Assembly (NCBI GenBank): GCA_964529555.1
Contig: CAZGWV010000001.1
Location: 89,556 to 153,555, forward strand
DNA: 64,000 nucleotides
Reading direction: 5' to 3'
From: UBA7672 sp964529555
Lineage (GTDB): Bacteria; Pseudomonadota; Alphaproteobacteria; Caulobacterales; Hyphomonadaceae
Shown: one piece after another, positions 45,734 to 54,094 of the stretch
How positions within the stretch are numbered: the stretch's first letter is position 1
How the letters are laid out: each line of letters begins with the position of its first letter
Program-made: the position numbers and the translations under genes
Notes under the pieces: generated by a model
Seen by the model: the letters and a program-made list of their open reading frames with translations, nothing else
What the model was told of the DNA's origin: nothing
The model's database searches: none

Positions 45734-47958
45734 GGGGCCACCACGATCCTGGGATTGCGGGGAGGTCGTTCCGGGTTGGTCCGGCGCGGCGGCGACAGTC
45801 TCAGTGAGTTGATCACGACGGTGAGCGACGATGCGGACATTGCGATAGCTGCGAGGAATGGCGTCACAAGGCCCGCGAGGGCAAAGGGAACCGCAACGAT
45901 ATTGTACAAAACCGCCAAGCCGAGATTCTGGTGAACAAGCCTCCGGGCCTTTCTGGATATGTCGAGCGTATCGGTTATGGATTCCAGCCCGCCCAGGAAA
46001 ACGAAGTCTGCCGCCGCGCGGCCGACATCGGCTGCGCTTGCGGGCGCCATCGAGACGTGAGCTGCCGAAAGCGCGGGGGCGTCATTCAAGCCGTCACCCA
46101 CCATCAACACCTTCCGCCCGGCGTGGCGCAGTTCCTCAAGCCGGCGCACCTTGTCTGCCGGCTCCAGCCCGTAACGGAAATCCGTCACGCCGAGCCGGAT
46201 CGCGAGATCAGCGACAGCGCGCTGTCCATCGCCGGAGAGAATCTCGATGTAATAGCCTTGGGCGCGAAGATCAGCGATGGCGCCGTGCGCTTCGGGACGC
46301 AGGCTGTCCGCCATCTCGAACTGCCCGATGATCTTGCCATCGCGTGCGAGCGCCACGCCGTCGCTCGCGGCGCCGCCTTCCAGCCAGCCGCGCCGGCCGA
46401 GGCGATACGCATGTCCCCCGATCCGGCCCTCGATCCCCAAGCCTGGATATTCGCGGAAGTTTTCGACGTGAGGGCTCGCGCCGGCGGGTCCCAGCCTTGC
46501 GATAGCTTGCGAAACCGGATGAAGCGAACAAGCGGCCAGCGCGATCGCCGCGCGGAGAGCGCCGTCCTCCAGCGTGTGCGAGACGACCTGCATACGGCCG
46601 AAAGTCAGCGTACCTGTCTTGTCGAAGACAATCGTGTCAGCCTCCGCCACACGTTCAAGCGCGCCGCCATCCTTGATGGCGATCTTGAGTTCGAACAGGC
46701 GCCGCGCCGCCATGACGTGAACCATCGGAACAGCGAGCCCCAGCGCACATGGGCAGGTGATCACAAGGACAGACACGGCAATGGTCAGGGCCTGGTGCCA
46801 GCTTCCCGTTGCGAGCATCCAGGCAATGAAGCTTCCTGCAGCCAGAGCATGGACGACGGGCGTGTAGAGCGACGCCGCCCGGTCGGCCAGGCGGCGATAG
46901 TGGGCACGCCCGGTCTCGGCTTCTTCCATCATGCCGATCATGCTGGCGATGAACGAATCGGACATTCCGCGGCTCACCCGAACTTCGATGCGCCCATCGA
47001 TGCTGAGCATTCCCGCGAGAACCACGCTCCCGGAACCCGCGCGGACTGGCGCGCTCTCTCCATTGACGATTGACGTATCCAGATGAGCATCGCCGCCCAC
47101 GACCACGCCATCAAGCGGGATGCGGTCGCCGGCCAATACCAGGACGACCTGGCCTGCGTGAATGAGATCGATCGGTGTGTAAGCGCGCTGGCCATTGTCC
47201 GCGACAACCGTCGCGCCGCGCGGCATGAGGCGCGCGAGACCCATCACGGCCGTTTGGGCCTTGCGACGCATCATGTGGTCAAGCGTGCGGCCGACGAGCA
47301 GCACAAAGATGAGTGACGTCGCCGCGTCGAAATAGGCATGAGGCCCCTTCAGCACGGTGTCGTACGCGCTCAGGGCGAAGGTCAGCAGGATGCCGACGGC
47401 GATCGGCACGTCCATGTTGGTTCTTCCAACCCTGAGCGCAGACCAGGCCGACTGGAAAAAGATGCGGCCCGAGTAGATGACGACCGGCGCCGCCAGCAGC
47501 GCGGAAATGACATGGAAGACGTTGCGCAGCGCCGTGTCCGCCCCGGACCAGATCGACACGGAGAGCAACATGATATTCATCATCGCGAAGCCGGCCACCG
47601 CCGTGGCGCGCACGAGCCGGTCCATTTCGGGATCGCGGCTATCGCTTTCCAGGGAGGACAGGGTGGCGTCGTAGCCCGCTTGCGACAGGGTTCGGACCAA
47701 CGGGGGCGGCGATGCGCCCGCACGCCATTTTACCTTGACCCGGCGCGTCGAAAGATTGACCCGCGCATCGACGACATTCTCGAGGCTGGAAAGCGCGCCT
47801 TCGATGGATCGGATGCAGCCCGCACACCGCATCGCCGGAACGGCGATGTCCGTTTCCATCAACTCGTGCGGGAGACTGCGGCTCGCCAGCAGCACTTCCT
47901 CGTCAGACGGGAGAGGCGAGGGCGGCGTGCCTGAAGCGAGGTGGATGCGACTGCTCAT
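45730..47958 (-). CDS. ccoI: Copper-exporting P-type ATPase for cbb3 assembly (CcoI/FixI)
   Basis: A 742-residue P1B-ATPase. A heavy-metal-binding domain has MRCAGCIRSIE. The transmembrane metal site is CPCALGLAVP, the phosphorylation motif FDKTGTLTFG and the ATP-binding hinge MVGDGLNDAPAL. FixI-type pumps move copper out of the cytoplasm for loading the oxidase rather than for resistance. Its place just before ccoS supports this. It follows the DUF2189 gene directly. Confidence 0.95.
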   Translation of the reverse strand: MSSRIHLASGTPPSPLPSDEEVLLASRSLPHELMETDIAVPAMRCAGCIRSIEGALSSLENVVDARVNLSTRRVKVKWRAGASPPPLVRTLSQAGYDATLSSLESDSRDPEMDRLVRATAVAGFAMMNIMLLSVSIWSGADTALRNVFHVISALLAAPVVIYSGRIFFQSAWSALRVGRTNMDVPIAVGILLTFALSAYDTVLKGPHAYFDAATSLIFVLLVGRTLDHMMRRKAQTAVMGLARLMPRGATVVADNGQRAYTPIDLIHAGQVVLVLAGDRIPLDGVVVGGDAHLDTSIVNGESAPVRAGSGSVVLAGMLSIDGRIEVRVSRGMSDSFIASMIGMMEEAETGRAHYRRLADRAASLYTPVVHALAAGSFIAWMLATGSWHQALTIAVSVLVITCPCALGLAVPMVHVMAARRLFELKIAIKDGGALERVAEADTIVFDKTGTLTFGRMQVVSHTLEDGALRAAIALAACSLHPVSQAIARLGPAGASPHVENFREYPGLGIEGRIGGHAYRLGRRGWLEGGAASDGVALARDGKIIGQFEMADSLRPEAHGAIADLRAQGYYIEILSGDGQRAVADLAIRLGVTDFRYGLEPADKVRRLEELRHAGRKVLMVGDGLNDAPALSAAHVSMAPASAADVGRAAADFVFLGGLESITDTLDISRKARRLVHQNLGLAVLYNIVAVPFALAGLVTPFLAAIAMSASSLTVVINSLRLSPPRRTNPERPPRNPRIVVAP

Positions 47959-48786
47959 CTATGTCCCGGCGTCTGCCACCATCCGGTAAGCGTGCCAGCT
48001 CGCATGGCCGAGCAAGGGAAAAATCACGATGAAGCCGACCATGAAGGTCGCCACTCCAACTGCGGACAGGAAGAGAATGATCGCGCCCCAGGCGATCATG
48101 GGGGCAACGTTGTTCCACACCAGCGCCATGCTTGTGCCCATCGCCGTCAGGGCGTCCGTACGCCGGTCCAGAAGCATCGGAATCGAAAAGGCGCTGAGTG
48201 CGAAGGCGAAGGATGCGAAAAGTCCTCCCACTGCGGTTCCGACGCCGAGCATCGCCCAGCCCATCGGCTCGTTCACCAGCAGATCGACGATATGGGACAG
48301 GCCGGGGAAGGGCGTTACGCCAAAGAAGAGCGCGTAAAGCAGAACGGCGGCTCGCATCCAGAGCAGCATGAGAAGGCAGAGCAGCAGCGTCGCGTAGAAG
48401 ATCTGGGCGCCCGAGCGCAGCTTCACGAACAGCATCTCGCCGAGCGCTATGGACTTGCCTGCTTCGTGGGCGCGACTCTTCGCGTAGAGGCCCACGCCGA
48501 GGAGCGGACCGACGATCAGGAAACCGGCAAGCGCAGGGAAGAGAATGTAGTCATACTCCAGCGCGACCAGCAGCGCGATGAACATGATCGAAAGAACGGC
48601 GATGCTCAGCCCGTAGAGGAGGCTGAGCAAAGGCTGGCGGACGATGTCGCGCCACCCCATCGCAAGCCATTTGAAGCCGATATCGAGCGGCAGATGCCGC
48701 TGCATCTGCTCGTCCCGCATCCGCTCGACGCCGGACGTTTCGCTCAGGAGACCGTAGTTCTCGCTGTTCTCAGCCATGTTCATCAT
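47959..48786 (-). CDS. DUF2189 membrane protein
   Basis: A 275-residue protein with about six membrane segments and a cytoplasmic N-terminus. RDIVRQPLLSLLYGL near residue 46 is a family-like start, and FPLLGHASWHAYR closes it. DUF2189 genes are often found with cbb3 oxidase genes; function unknown. Here it stands where ccoG and ccoH usually are. It starts 3 bp after the small gene upstream. Confidence 0.85.
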   Translation of the reverse strand: MMNMAENSENYGLLSETSGVERMRDEQMQRHLPLDIGFKWLAMGWRDIVRQPLLSLLYGLSIAVLSIMFIALLVALEYDYILFPALAGFLIVGPLLGVGLYAKSRAHEAGKSIALGEMLFVKLRSGAQIFYATLLLCLLMLLWMRAAVLLYALFFGVTPFPGLSHIVDLLVNEPMGWAMLGVGTAVGGLFASFAFALSAFSIPMLLDRRTDALTAMGTSMALVWNNVAPMIAWGAIILFLSAVGVATFMVGFIVIFPLLGHASWHAYRMVADAGT

Positions 48787-48789
48787 GCC

Positions 48790-48951
48790 CTAGCATGCGG
48801 ATTTCGCCGCCATGAATCCGTCTTCTCCCGACCCTTTCGCGTGTGGCACACAAGCCGGCTGCGAACTCAGCGCGACGTACAGCAGATGTATGTTTGCCGC
48901 TGCGAACACCGCGACCGCTGCGCCGACGAGCACCCAGATTCTCAGCCTCAT
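48790..48951 (-). CDS. Small membrane protein in the cbb3 cluster, 53 residues
   Basis: A short gene between ccoP and the DUF2189 gene. The product begins MRLRIWVLVGAAVAVFAAAN, one membrane segment, and continues HLLYVALSSQPACVPH to a C-terminal AAKSAC. The cysteines and histidines after the membrane segment would face the periplasm. The cluster position and spacing (21 bp and 3 bp to its neighbours) make it likely real. I do not know a named family, but the SQPACVPH stretch could bind copper or contact the oxidase, which is inference. Confidence 0.6.
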   Translation of the reverse strand: MRLRIWVLVGAAVAVFAAANIHLLYVALSSQPACVPHAKGSGEDGFMAAKSAC

Positions 48952-48972
48952 CACGCCAAGCTCCCGTCTCTC

Positions 48973-49854
48973 CTAGCTGCCGCCTCGTCCCAGCGATTGG
49001 ACATAGAGTGCAAGTATCTTGATCTCGGCTGGCGTGAGGCGCTGGTCCCATGTCGGCATGTGGCCGCGGCGGCCTCCATGGATCGTCGCGATAATGGTCT
49101 CGAGATCGCCGCCGTAAAGCCAACGGGTATCGGTCAGATTGGGCGCGCCGACGTCCTGCTTGCCGCGCGCATCGTCGTTATGACAGGTGGCGCAATTCGC
49201 GAGAAAAATCTCACGGCCGGCGGCGATAGTGTCCATGTTGCCCGCGCGGGCGAAGTCAGGGTTGCTCAACGAGAATACGTAGTGCGCCGCCTTGTCGATA
49301 TCTTCCCGCGGCAGCATCCGGTCCACGCCGAACCGCGGCATTTCGGCAAGCCGGCTGCTGGCGTTTGCGGAGTTCACGCCGACACTGATCGTTTCGGCAA
49401 TGCGCTGTGCGCCGCCGCCCCACAGCCAGTCATCATCCGTCAGATCCGGGTAGTTGATACCGCCTTTTCCATCGACTCCGTGGCAGGCGGCGCAGTTGTC
49501 GCCAAACAACTGGTGGCCGGTTCGGCGCACGATCGACATCATTTTTTCATCCGCCTGTATCTCGGCGAAATCGGATGTTTCGATCGTTCTTGTCCACGCC
49601 GCCCTCTCGGCCATCGAGGACATGAGTTCCTGTTCGACGGTTTTTTTCTGATCGATCCCCAGAACGCCGGGCGTGTAGGTCCTGCCCAGCGGCCAGGCCG
49701 GAGCCAGGACCCAGAGGATGAAGGCAATGACATGGGTCACGATTACGAAGAGCAGAACGCCGCGAGGAATGGGCGTGTCGAGTTCCTTGATTCCGTTCCA
49801 GTCATGTCCGGTCAGGCGTTCACCGCTGACGGGGTCGCGTTCCTCGACGCTCAT
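48973..49854 (-). CDS. ccoP: cbb3 oxidase dihaem cytochrome c subunit (CcoP/FixP)
   Basis: A 293-residue subunit. One membrane anchor (about residues 33-55) is followed by two c-type haem domains with NCAACHG and NCATCHN sites. The axial methionines are probably in LAEMPRFG and GHMPTWDQ. It brings electrons to the oxidase. The start overlaps the ccoQ stop (ATGA). Confidence 0.97.
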   Translation of the reverse strand: MSVEERDPVSGERLTGHDWNGIKELDTPIPRGVLLFVIVTHVIAFILWVLAPAWPLGRTYTPGVLGIDQKKTVEQELMSSMAERAAWTRTIETSDFAEIQADEKMMSIVRRTGHQLFGDNCAACHGVDGKGGINYPDLTDDDWLWGGGAQRIAETISVGVNSANASSRLAEMPRFGVDRMLPREDIDKAAHYVFSLSNPDFARAGNMDTIAAGREIFLANCATCHNDDARGKQDVGAPNLTDTRWLYGGDLETIIATIHGGRRGHMPTWDQRLTPAEIKILALYVQSLGRGGS

Positions 49855-50009
49855 GGCTCATCCTCCCGTTCAAGGATTGAACGCTTGGCGTCATCGAAAC
49901 GGCGGCGGTTGGATGGCCAGAATGCATAGACCACAACCGCAATCGCCATTGCGATGAGATAGAAAAGGCCCCAGCTCTTCGAAAACACTACCAGGAATTC
50001 GTGGTTCAT
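49851..50009 (-). CDS. ccoQ: cbb3 oxidase small subunit CcoQ
   Basis: A 52-residue CcoQ with one membrane segment (GLFYLIAMAIAVVVYAFW) and the family's NRRRFDDAKRSILE tail. It lies between ccoO and ccoP as usual and helps the stability of the oxidase. The stop overlaps ccoP. Confidence 0.93.
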   Translation of the reverse strand: MNHEFLVVFSKSWGLFYLIAMAIAVVVYAFWPSNRRRFDDAKRSILEREDEP

Positions 50010-50018
50010 GGCGGGTCC

Positions 50019-50771
50019 TTAATCCACCGGGTCCGGGGGAGTTTCAGGCGCTGCGGTATTTTCATATGCCGCGTCAGTCAGTCGGCCGAGAATCTGCAGA
50101 TAAGCAACCAAGGCATCCATTTCGGTAAGCTGGCTCGTGACGCCATCGAAAGCGCGGACCTGCGTTTCCCCACCATAGCGCTCCATCAGCCCCGGCACGC
50201 CCTCGGTATCGGGATTGGCCTGTGCGTAGGCGTCCGTGGATGCATGCTCGATCATGTCGTCCGTGTATGGGACGCCGACGGCGCGTTGTGCGGCAAGATG
50301 CAGGGACAGGTCATTCGTGCGAAGGGGAGTCCGCGCCAGCCAGCGATAAGCGGGCATATTGGATTCGGGGACCACGTCGCGCGGATTGGTGAGGTGGGCG
50401 ACGTGCCACAAGTCGCTGTACTTGTCCCCGACGCGCGCAAGATCGGGGCCGGTGCGCTTCGACCCCCAAAGCATGGGGTGATCGTTCTTTGACTCCACGG
50501 CGAGCGAGTAGGGGCCATAGCGTTCAACCTCGTCGCGCAGGGTGCGTATCATCTGGCTATGGCAGGCATAGCAGCCTTCACGGATGTAGATGTTGCGTCC
50601 TGCAAGTTCGAGCGGGGTGTAAAGGCGCATATCCGGCGCGCTTTCCACCGTCTCATCGATCGTGAACAGGGGGGCGATCTCGACGATGCCGCCCACGCTT
50701 GCAGCCGCGATGATGGCCAGGACGAAGCCGATGGCCGAACGCTCAAGCTTGCGATGAAAAAATTCGCTCAT
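50019..50771 (-). CDS. ccoO: cbb3 oxidase monohaem cytochrome c subunit (CcoO/FixO)
   Basis: A 250-residue subunit. An N-terminal membrane anchor (about residues 12-32) is followed by YIREGCYACHSQMIR, the haem c site. Further typical segments are GSKRTGPDLARVG and YRWLARTPL, with an axial Met likely in ESNMPAYRW. It begins 3 bp after the ccoN stop. Confidence 0.97.
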   Translation of the reverse strand: MSEFFHRKLERSAIGFVLAIIAAASVGGIVEIAPLFTIDETVESAPDMRLYTPLELAGRNIYIREGCYACHSQMIRTLRDEVERYGPYSLAVESKNDHPMLWGSKRTGPDLARVGDKYSDLWHVAHLTNPRDVVPESNMPAYRWLARTPLRTNDLSLHLAAQRAVGVPYTDDMIEHASTDAYAQANPDTEGVPGLMERYGGETQVRAFDGVTSQLTEMDALVAYLQILGRLTDAAYENTAAPETPPDPVD

Positions 50772-50774
50772 CGT

Positions 50775-52415
50775 TTATTCTCCGGCCAGGGCCAGATCGG
50801 CCGGATGCGGAACGTCGTCATGGCTTTCGGCCCTGTCCGGCGACCGGATTGTCATCAGGATATTGTAGAAGCCGATGATCGCGCCGATCAGGAACAGCAG
50901 GCCGCCAAGCGCTCGGGCCACATAGTAGGGCCACATGGCTTCCAGCGAATCGATGAAGGAGTAGGCAAGCGTGCCGTCCTCCGTATACGTGCGCCACATG
51001 AGGCCCTGTATGATGCCCGAATTCCACATGGCGAAGACGTAGATAAGCGAGCCGGACAGAGCCAGCCAGAAATGCCACTCGATCAGTATCGGCGAATGCA
51101 TCCGGCGGCGTTTCCACAGGACCGGGACCAATGTGTAGAACGATCCGAACGTTATCAGCGCGACCCATCCCAAAGCGCCGGCATGCACATGGCCTACAGT
51201 CCAGTCAGTGTAGTGCGAGAGGGAATTGACGGGCCGGATCGCCATGAAGGAGCCTTCGAAAGTCGATAGTCCGTAGAACACGGCGGCGATCATCATGAAT
51301 CGGAGCGTTGCGTCGTCGCGAACCCGATGCCAGGCGCCGTTGAGCGTCAGGAGCGCATTGCCGGCAGACGCCCACGACGGCACCAGCAGCATGATCGAGA
51401 AGGTCATGCCCAGCGTCTGCACCCAGTGCGGCATGGCGGTGTAGTGCAGGTGGTGTGAGCCGGCCCACATGTAGAAGAAGGTGATGCCCCAGAAGCTGAG
51501 GATCGACAGCCGATAGGAAAAGATCGGGCGCTGCGCTCTCACCGGCAGATAATAGTAGAGCATCCCGAGGAAGCCCGCCGTCAGGAAGAAGGCCACCGCA
51601 TTGTGGCCGTACCACCACTGCACCATTGCGTCCTGCACGCCTGGCCAGACCGTGTAGCTCTTGGCGTGTCCGAGCGAGACCGGCACGGCAAGATTGTTCA
51701 CGATATGCAGGACTGCGACGACGAGAATGAATGCCAGGAAGTACCAGTTGGCGACGTAGATATGCGGTTCCTTCCGGCGCGCGAGCGTTCGGATGTAGAG
51801 GACGAAATAGGTCACCCAGACGATGACGAGCCATATGTCGGCATACCATTCCGATTCGGCATATTCCTTCGACTGCGTGATCCCGAGCAGGTAGCCGGAG
51901 ATGGCTATCAGGCAGTACATGTTATAGCCGACGAGCACGAACCAGGGAGAGAGTTGGTCCGGCAGGCGCGCGCGTGACGTGCGTTGCACGACGTGGAAGG
52001 AGGTGGCGATCAGCGCATTGCCGCCAAATCCGAAAATGACGCCGGCCGTATGGGTCGGCCGCAGGCGTCCGAGGCTGGACCAGGGCGCGTCGAACGCAAG
52101 ATCGGGCCAGGCCAGCTGCGCCGCGACCCAGACTCCCATGAACATCCCGAAGACGGCCCACATCATCGCAAAGACGACGCCGGCCTTGATCGGCTCATCG
52201 TAATAGAGAGAGAAACGCTCCGTTCCGGGCGCCTTCTCCTCATAGCCAAACATGACGATGTAGGAGCAGACGAGGCCGAAGAGCAGGATCAGCAGGCCGT
52301 GTATCAACAGAGGGTCGTCACGGCCGGCTATCGCGAGCGCCAATCCGCAGAGCGAAACGCCCATGGATATCCATAGCGCAATCCGTCGCTCGATGCGAGT
52401 TAGCGTTGAAATCAT
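50775..52415 (-). CDS. ccoN: cbb3 oxidase catalytic subunit I (CcoN/FixN)
   Basis: A 546-residue haem-copper oxidase subunit with about twelve membrane segments. Metal ligands are visible: LGRLRPTHTAGVIFGF gives a low-spin haem His, YGHNAVAFFLTAGFLG the copper-His with the cross-linked Tyr region, GSHHLHYTAMPHW the copper histidines, and TVGHVHAGALGW the haem pair. It reduces oxygen at low oxygen levels. No FNR/FixK-type TTGAT-N4-ATCAA site is obvious upstream. Confidence 0.97.
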   Translation of the reverse strand: MISTLTRIERRIALWISMGVSLCGLALAIAGRDDPLLIHGLLILLFGLVCSYIVMFGYEEKAPGTERFSLYYDEPIKAGVVFAMMWAVFGMFMGVWVAAQLAWPDLAFDAPWSSLGRLRPTHTAGVIFGFGGNALIATSFHVVQRTSRARLPDQLSPWFVLVGYNMYCLIAISGYLLGITQSKEYAESEWYADIWLVIVWVTYFVLYIRTLARRKEPHIYVANWYFLAFILVVAVLHIVNNLAVPVSLGHAKSYTVWPGVQDAMVQWWYGHNAVAFFLTAGFLGMLYYYLPVRAQRPIFSYRLSILSFWGITFFYMWAGSHHLHYTAMPHWVQTLGMTFSIMLLVPSWASAGNALLTLNGAWHRVRDDATLRFMMIAAVFYGLSTFEGSFMAIRPVNSLSHYTDWTVGHVHAGALGWVALITFGSFYTLVPVLWKRRRMHSPILIEWHFWLALSGSLIYVFAMWNSGIIQGLMWRTYTEDGTLAYSFIDSLEAMWPYYVARALGGLLFLIGAIIGFYNILMTIRSPDRAESHDDVPHPADLALAGE

Positions 52416-52527
52416 TGTACTTTCCCGATCTCGTCCAACTCAGAGAATAAGCCACAAGTCTGGTGAGGCAATCGCTCGCGGACCAGTTTCGCCCAGCGCT
52501 TACCCGAGGGAAGCGAGCGCTGAATGG

Positions 52528-52683
52528 CTAGAGCGCCGCCATCGCGGCAACGAAGATCAGGAAGAAGATGACCGAGAGGAGCAGCATGTTGACGAGCATG
52601 CGCACAACGCCGCGCTCTCCTTCGTCGGCAATGCCGATCGCGTCACACACCGCGTTGGCTGGCCGCATAAGCAATTGCAACAT
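52528..52683 (-). CDS. Small membrane protein upstream of ccoN, 51 residues
   Basis: A short gene on the ccoN strand, 112 bp upstream of it. The product begins MLQLLMRPANAVCDAIGIAD and ends with one membrane segment (MLLLSVIFFLIFVAAMAAL). GAGGCG stands just before the ATG at 52683. It could be the first gene of the cco transcript. Not recognised; the divergent NsrR gene starts 105 bp away. Confidence 0.5.
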   Translation of the reverse strand: MLQLLMRPANAVCDAIGIADEGERGVVRMLVNMLLLSVIFFLIFVAAMAAL

Positions 52684-52753
52684 TTTTCGCCTCGCTTGTA
52701 GAGCGGCAGGGGCATCTTGCCGCCGCCCATGAAGGTTGCATCGCGCTGCCATA

Positions 52754-52778
52754 AAAGCAATATTCAAGATAATGCTTT
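52754..52778. promoter_or_regulatory. Palindrome in the nsrR promoter
   Basis: AAAGCAATAT and ATAATGCTTT form an imperfect inverted repeat directly before the nsrR ribosome-binding site. It has the AT-rich, 11-1-11-like appearance of NsrR sites, so autoregulation is likely. It also lies upstream of the divergent small gene and the cco operon. Confidence 0.5.
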
Positions 52779-52788
52779 AGGAGCGACA

Positions 52789-53226
52789 GTGCGTCTCAAC
52801 CTGCAAACCGACTATGCGCTACGGCTGCTGATGCATCTGGCCGTCAACACGCACCGGCTCGTCACGATCGCCGAGGCGGCCGACCGCTTTCGGATCTCGC
52901 GTGCGCACTTGATGAAGGTGGCCTTCCTCATGGGCAAAGGAGGTTTTGTCCAGACTGTGCGAGGGCGGGCGGGCGGATTGCGGCTGGCATGCGAAGCGCG
53001 GGAAATTCAGGTCGGTGACGTCTTCCGGCTCATGGAAGGGGATGCCGAACTCGTCGGCTGTGTCGGCTCCGCGCACGGCGATTGCGTGGTCGCAAAGTTC
53101 TGTCGTTTGAGGGGCGTTCTGGGTGAGGCGTTGGCGGCCTTTCTTGGCGTCCTCGATCGTTACACGCTGGCGGATCTGGGGGCTGACCCGAAGATCGTGG
53201 CGCTGCTCCGCGGAAAGGCGGCCTGA
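52789..53226 (+). CDS. nsrR: Rrf2-family nitric-oxide-sensing repressor (NsrR-like)
   Basis: A 145-residue Rrf2 regulator starting with GTG after AGGAG. The winged helix opens with VRLNLQTDYALRLLMHLAV, with the recognition region FRISRAHLMKVAFLM. The cluster cysteines C-x7-C-x5-C in GCVGSAHGDCVVAKFCRLRG (shown as spacing) match NsrR-type iron-sulfur proteins. NO damages the cluster and relieves repression. It is coupled by overlap to the truncated haemoglobin gene, a fitting NO-detoxification partner. Confidence 0.88.
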   Translation: MRLNLQTDYALRLLMHLAVNTHRLVTIAEAADRFRISRAHLMKVAFLMGKGGFVQTVRGRAGGLRLACEAREIQVGDVFRLMEGDAELVGCVGSAHGDCVVAKFCRLRGVLGEALAAFLGVLDRYTLADLGADPKIVALLRGKAA

Positions 53227-53675
53227 TGAGCGATGCCGTGAGAGGTGCAAGCGAACGCCGCGCGGAAATCCAGCGCCATGCGAACGCCATCGGAATCGAC
53301 GAGGCATATATCTCGCTGCTGGTCGATGAGTTCTATCGACGGGTACGCCTCGACCCTGTCCTGGGCCCGATCTTTGACGAGGCGATCGGAGACCGTTGGG
53401 ACCATCACCTGCCGCGCATGAAGAGCTTCTGGGCCTCAGTCGCGCTCAATGCTGGAACGTATTCGGGCCAGCCAGTGCCGGCGCACAAGAAGCTGACACG
53501 TGTTCAGCAGTCGCATTTCGCGCGCTGGCTGTCGATGTTCCAGGCAACGCTCGAAGAGACCGCGTCCACGCCGGAAGCTGTTTCGTATTTCATGGAGCGT
53601 GCAAGCCGCATTGCCGAAAGCCTGCAACTCGCGATGTTCGGATTTCCCGGTCTGCCAGTGAAACGAGACGCATGA
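53226..53675 (+). CDS. Group III truncated haemoglobin
   Basis: A 149-residue haemoglobin. The group III pattern is LVDEFYRRVRLDPVLGPIFD near residue 35 and MKSFWASVALNAGTYSGQP with the distal Trp. The proximal haem His is probably in SHFARWLSMF. It may turn over nitric oxide or sense oxygen. It overlaps nsrR by one base and the DUF1971 gene by 4 nt, so all three are translated together. Confidence 0.9.
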   Translation: MSDAVRGASERRAEIQRHANAIGIDEAYISLLVDEFYRRVRLDPVLGPIFDEAIGDRWDHHLPRMKSFWASVALNAGTYSGQPVPAHKKLTRVQQSHFARWLSMFQATLEETASTPEAVSYFMERASRIAESLQLAMFGFPGLPVKRDA

Positions 53676-53968
53676 TGACCGATCAGCCGCCGCCCATGCC
53701 CTATCGGTCCAGTCCCGTGTTCGATGAACATTCACTGCCGTTGGCGCTCCAGCGGGAGCATCGGACCAAGCAGGGCGTCTGGGGTATTATCCGCATTTTC
53801 GAAGGACGCCTGAAGCTGATAATGAGCGACACGGGCGAAGAGCGCATCCTCGACCCGGACGCTCCCGGACTCATTCTGCCCGATCAACCCCACTTCGTCG
53901 AACTCGAAGGACCGATGCGCATGCAGGTCGATTTCTACAATCGGCAGCCGGACATGAAGCACGTCTGA
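53672..53968 (+). CDS. DUF1971 protein
   Basis: A 98-residue DUF1971/TehB N-terminal-like protein with a single beta-rich domain: MPYRSSPVFDEHSLPLAL, GVWGIIRIFEGRLKL and LPDQPHFVELEGPMRMQVDF. DUF1971 genes often accompany NsrR and respiratory NO-response genes; the function is unknown. Start overlaps the haemoglobin stop (ATGATG). The 126 bp after it hold nothing I can name. Confidence 0.85.
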   Translation: MMTDQPPPMPYRSSPVFDEHSLPLALQREHRTKQGVWGIIRIFEGRLKLIMSDTGEERILDPDAPGLILPDQPHFVELEGPMRMQVDFYNRQPDMKHV

Positions 53969-54094
53969 CTCCGGCGAGCGTGCATGGCGTGAGGGGAAGG
54001 CGCTTGCTCCGCTGGATATTGCAGGTGAATCGCGGGCCTGGGTTCAGGGGGAAGGTTCTTCGCGGCTGTGGGCCATCCGAGCAGCATAAGACGA

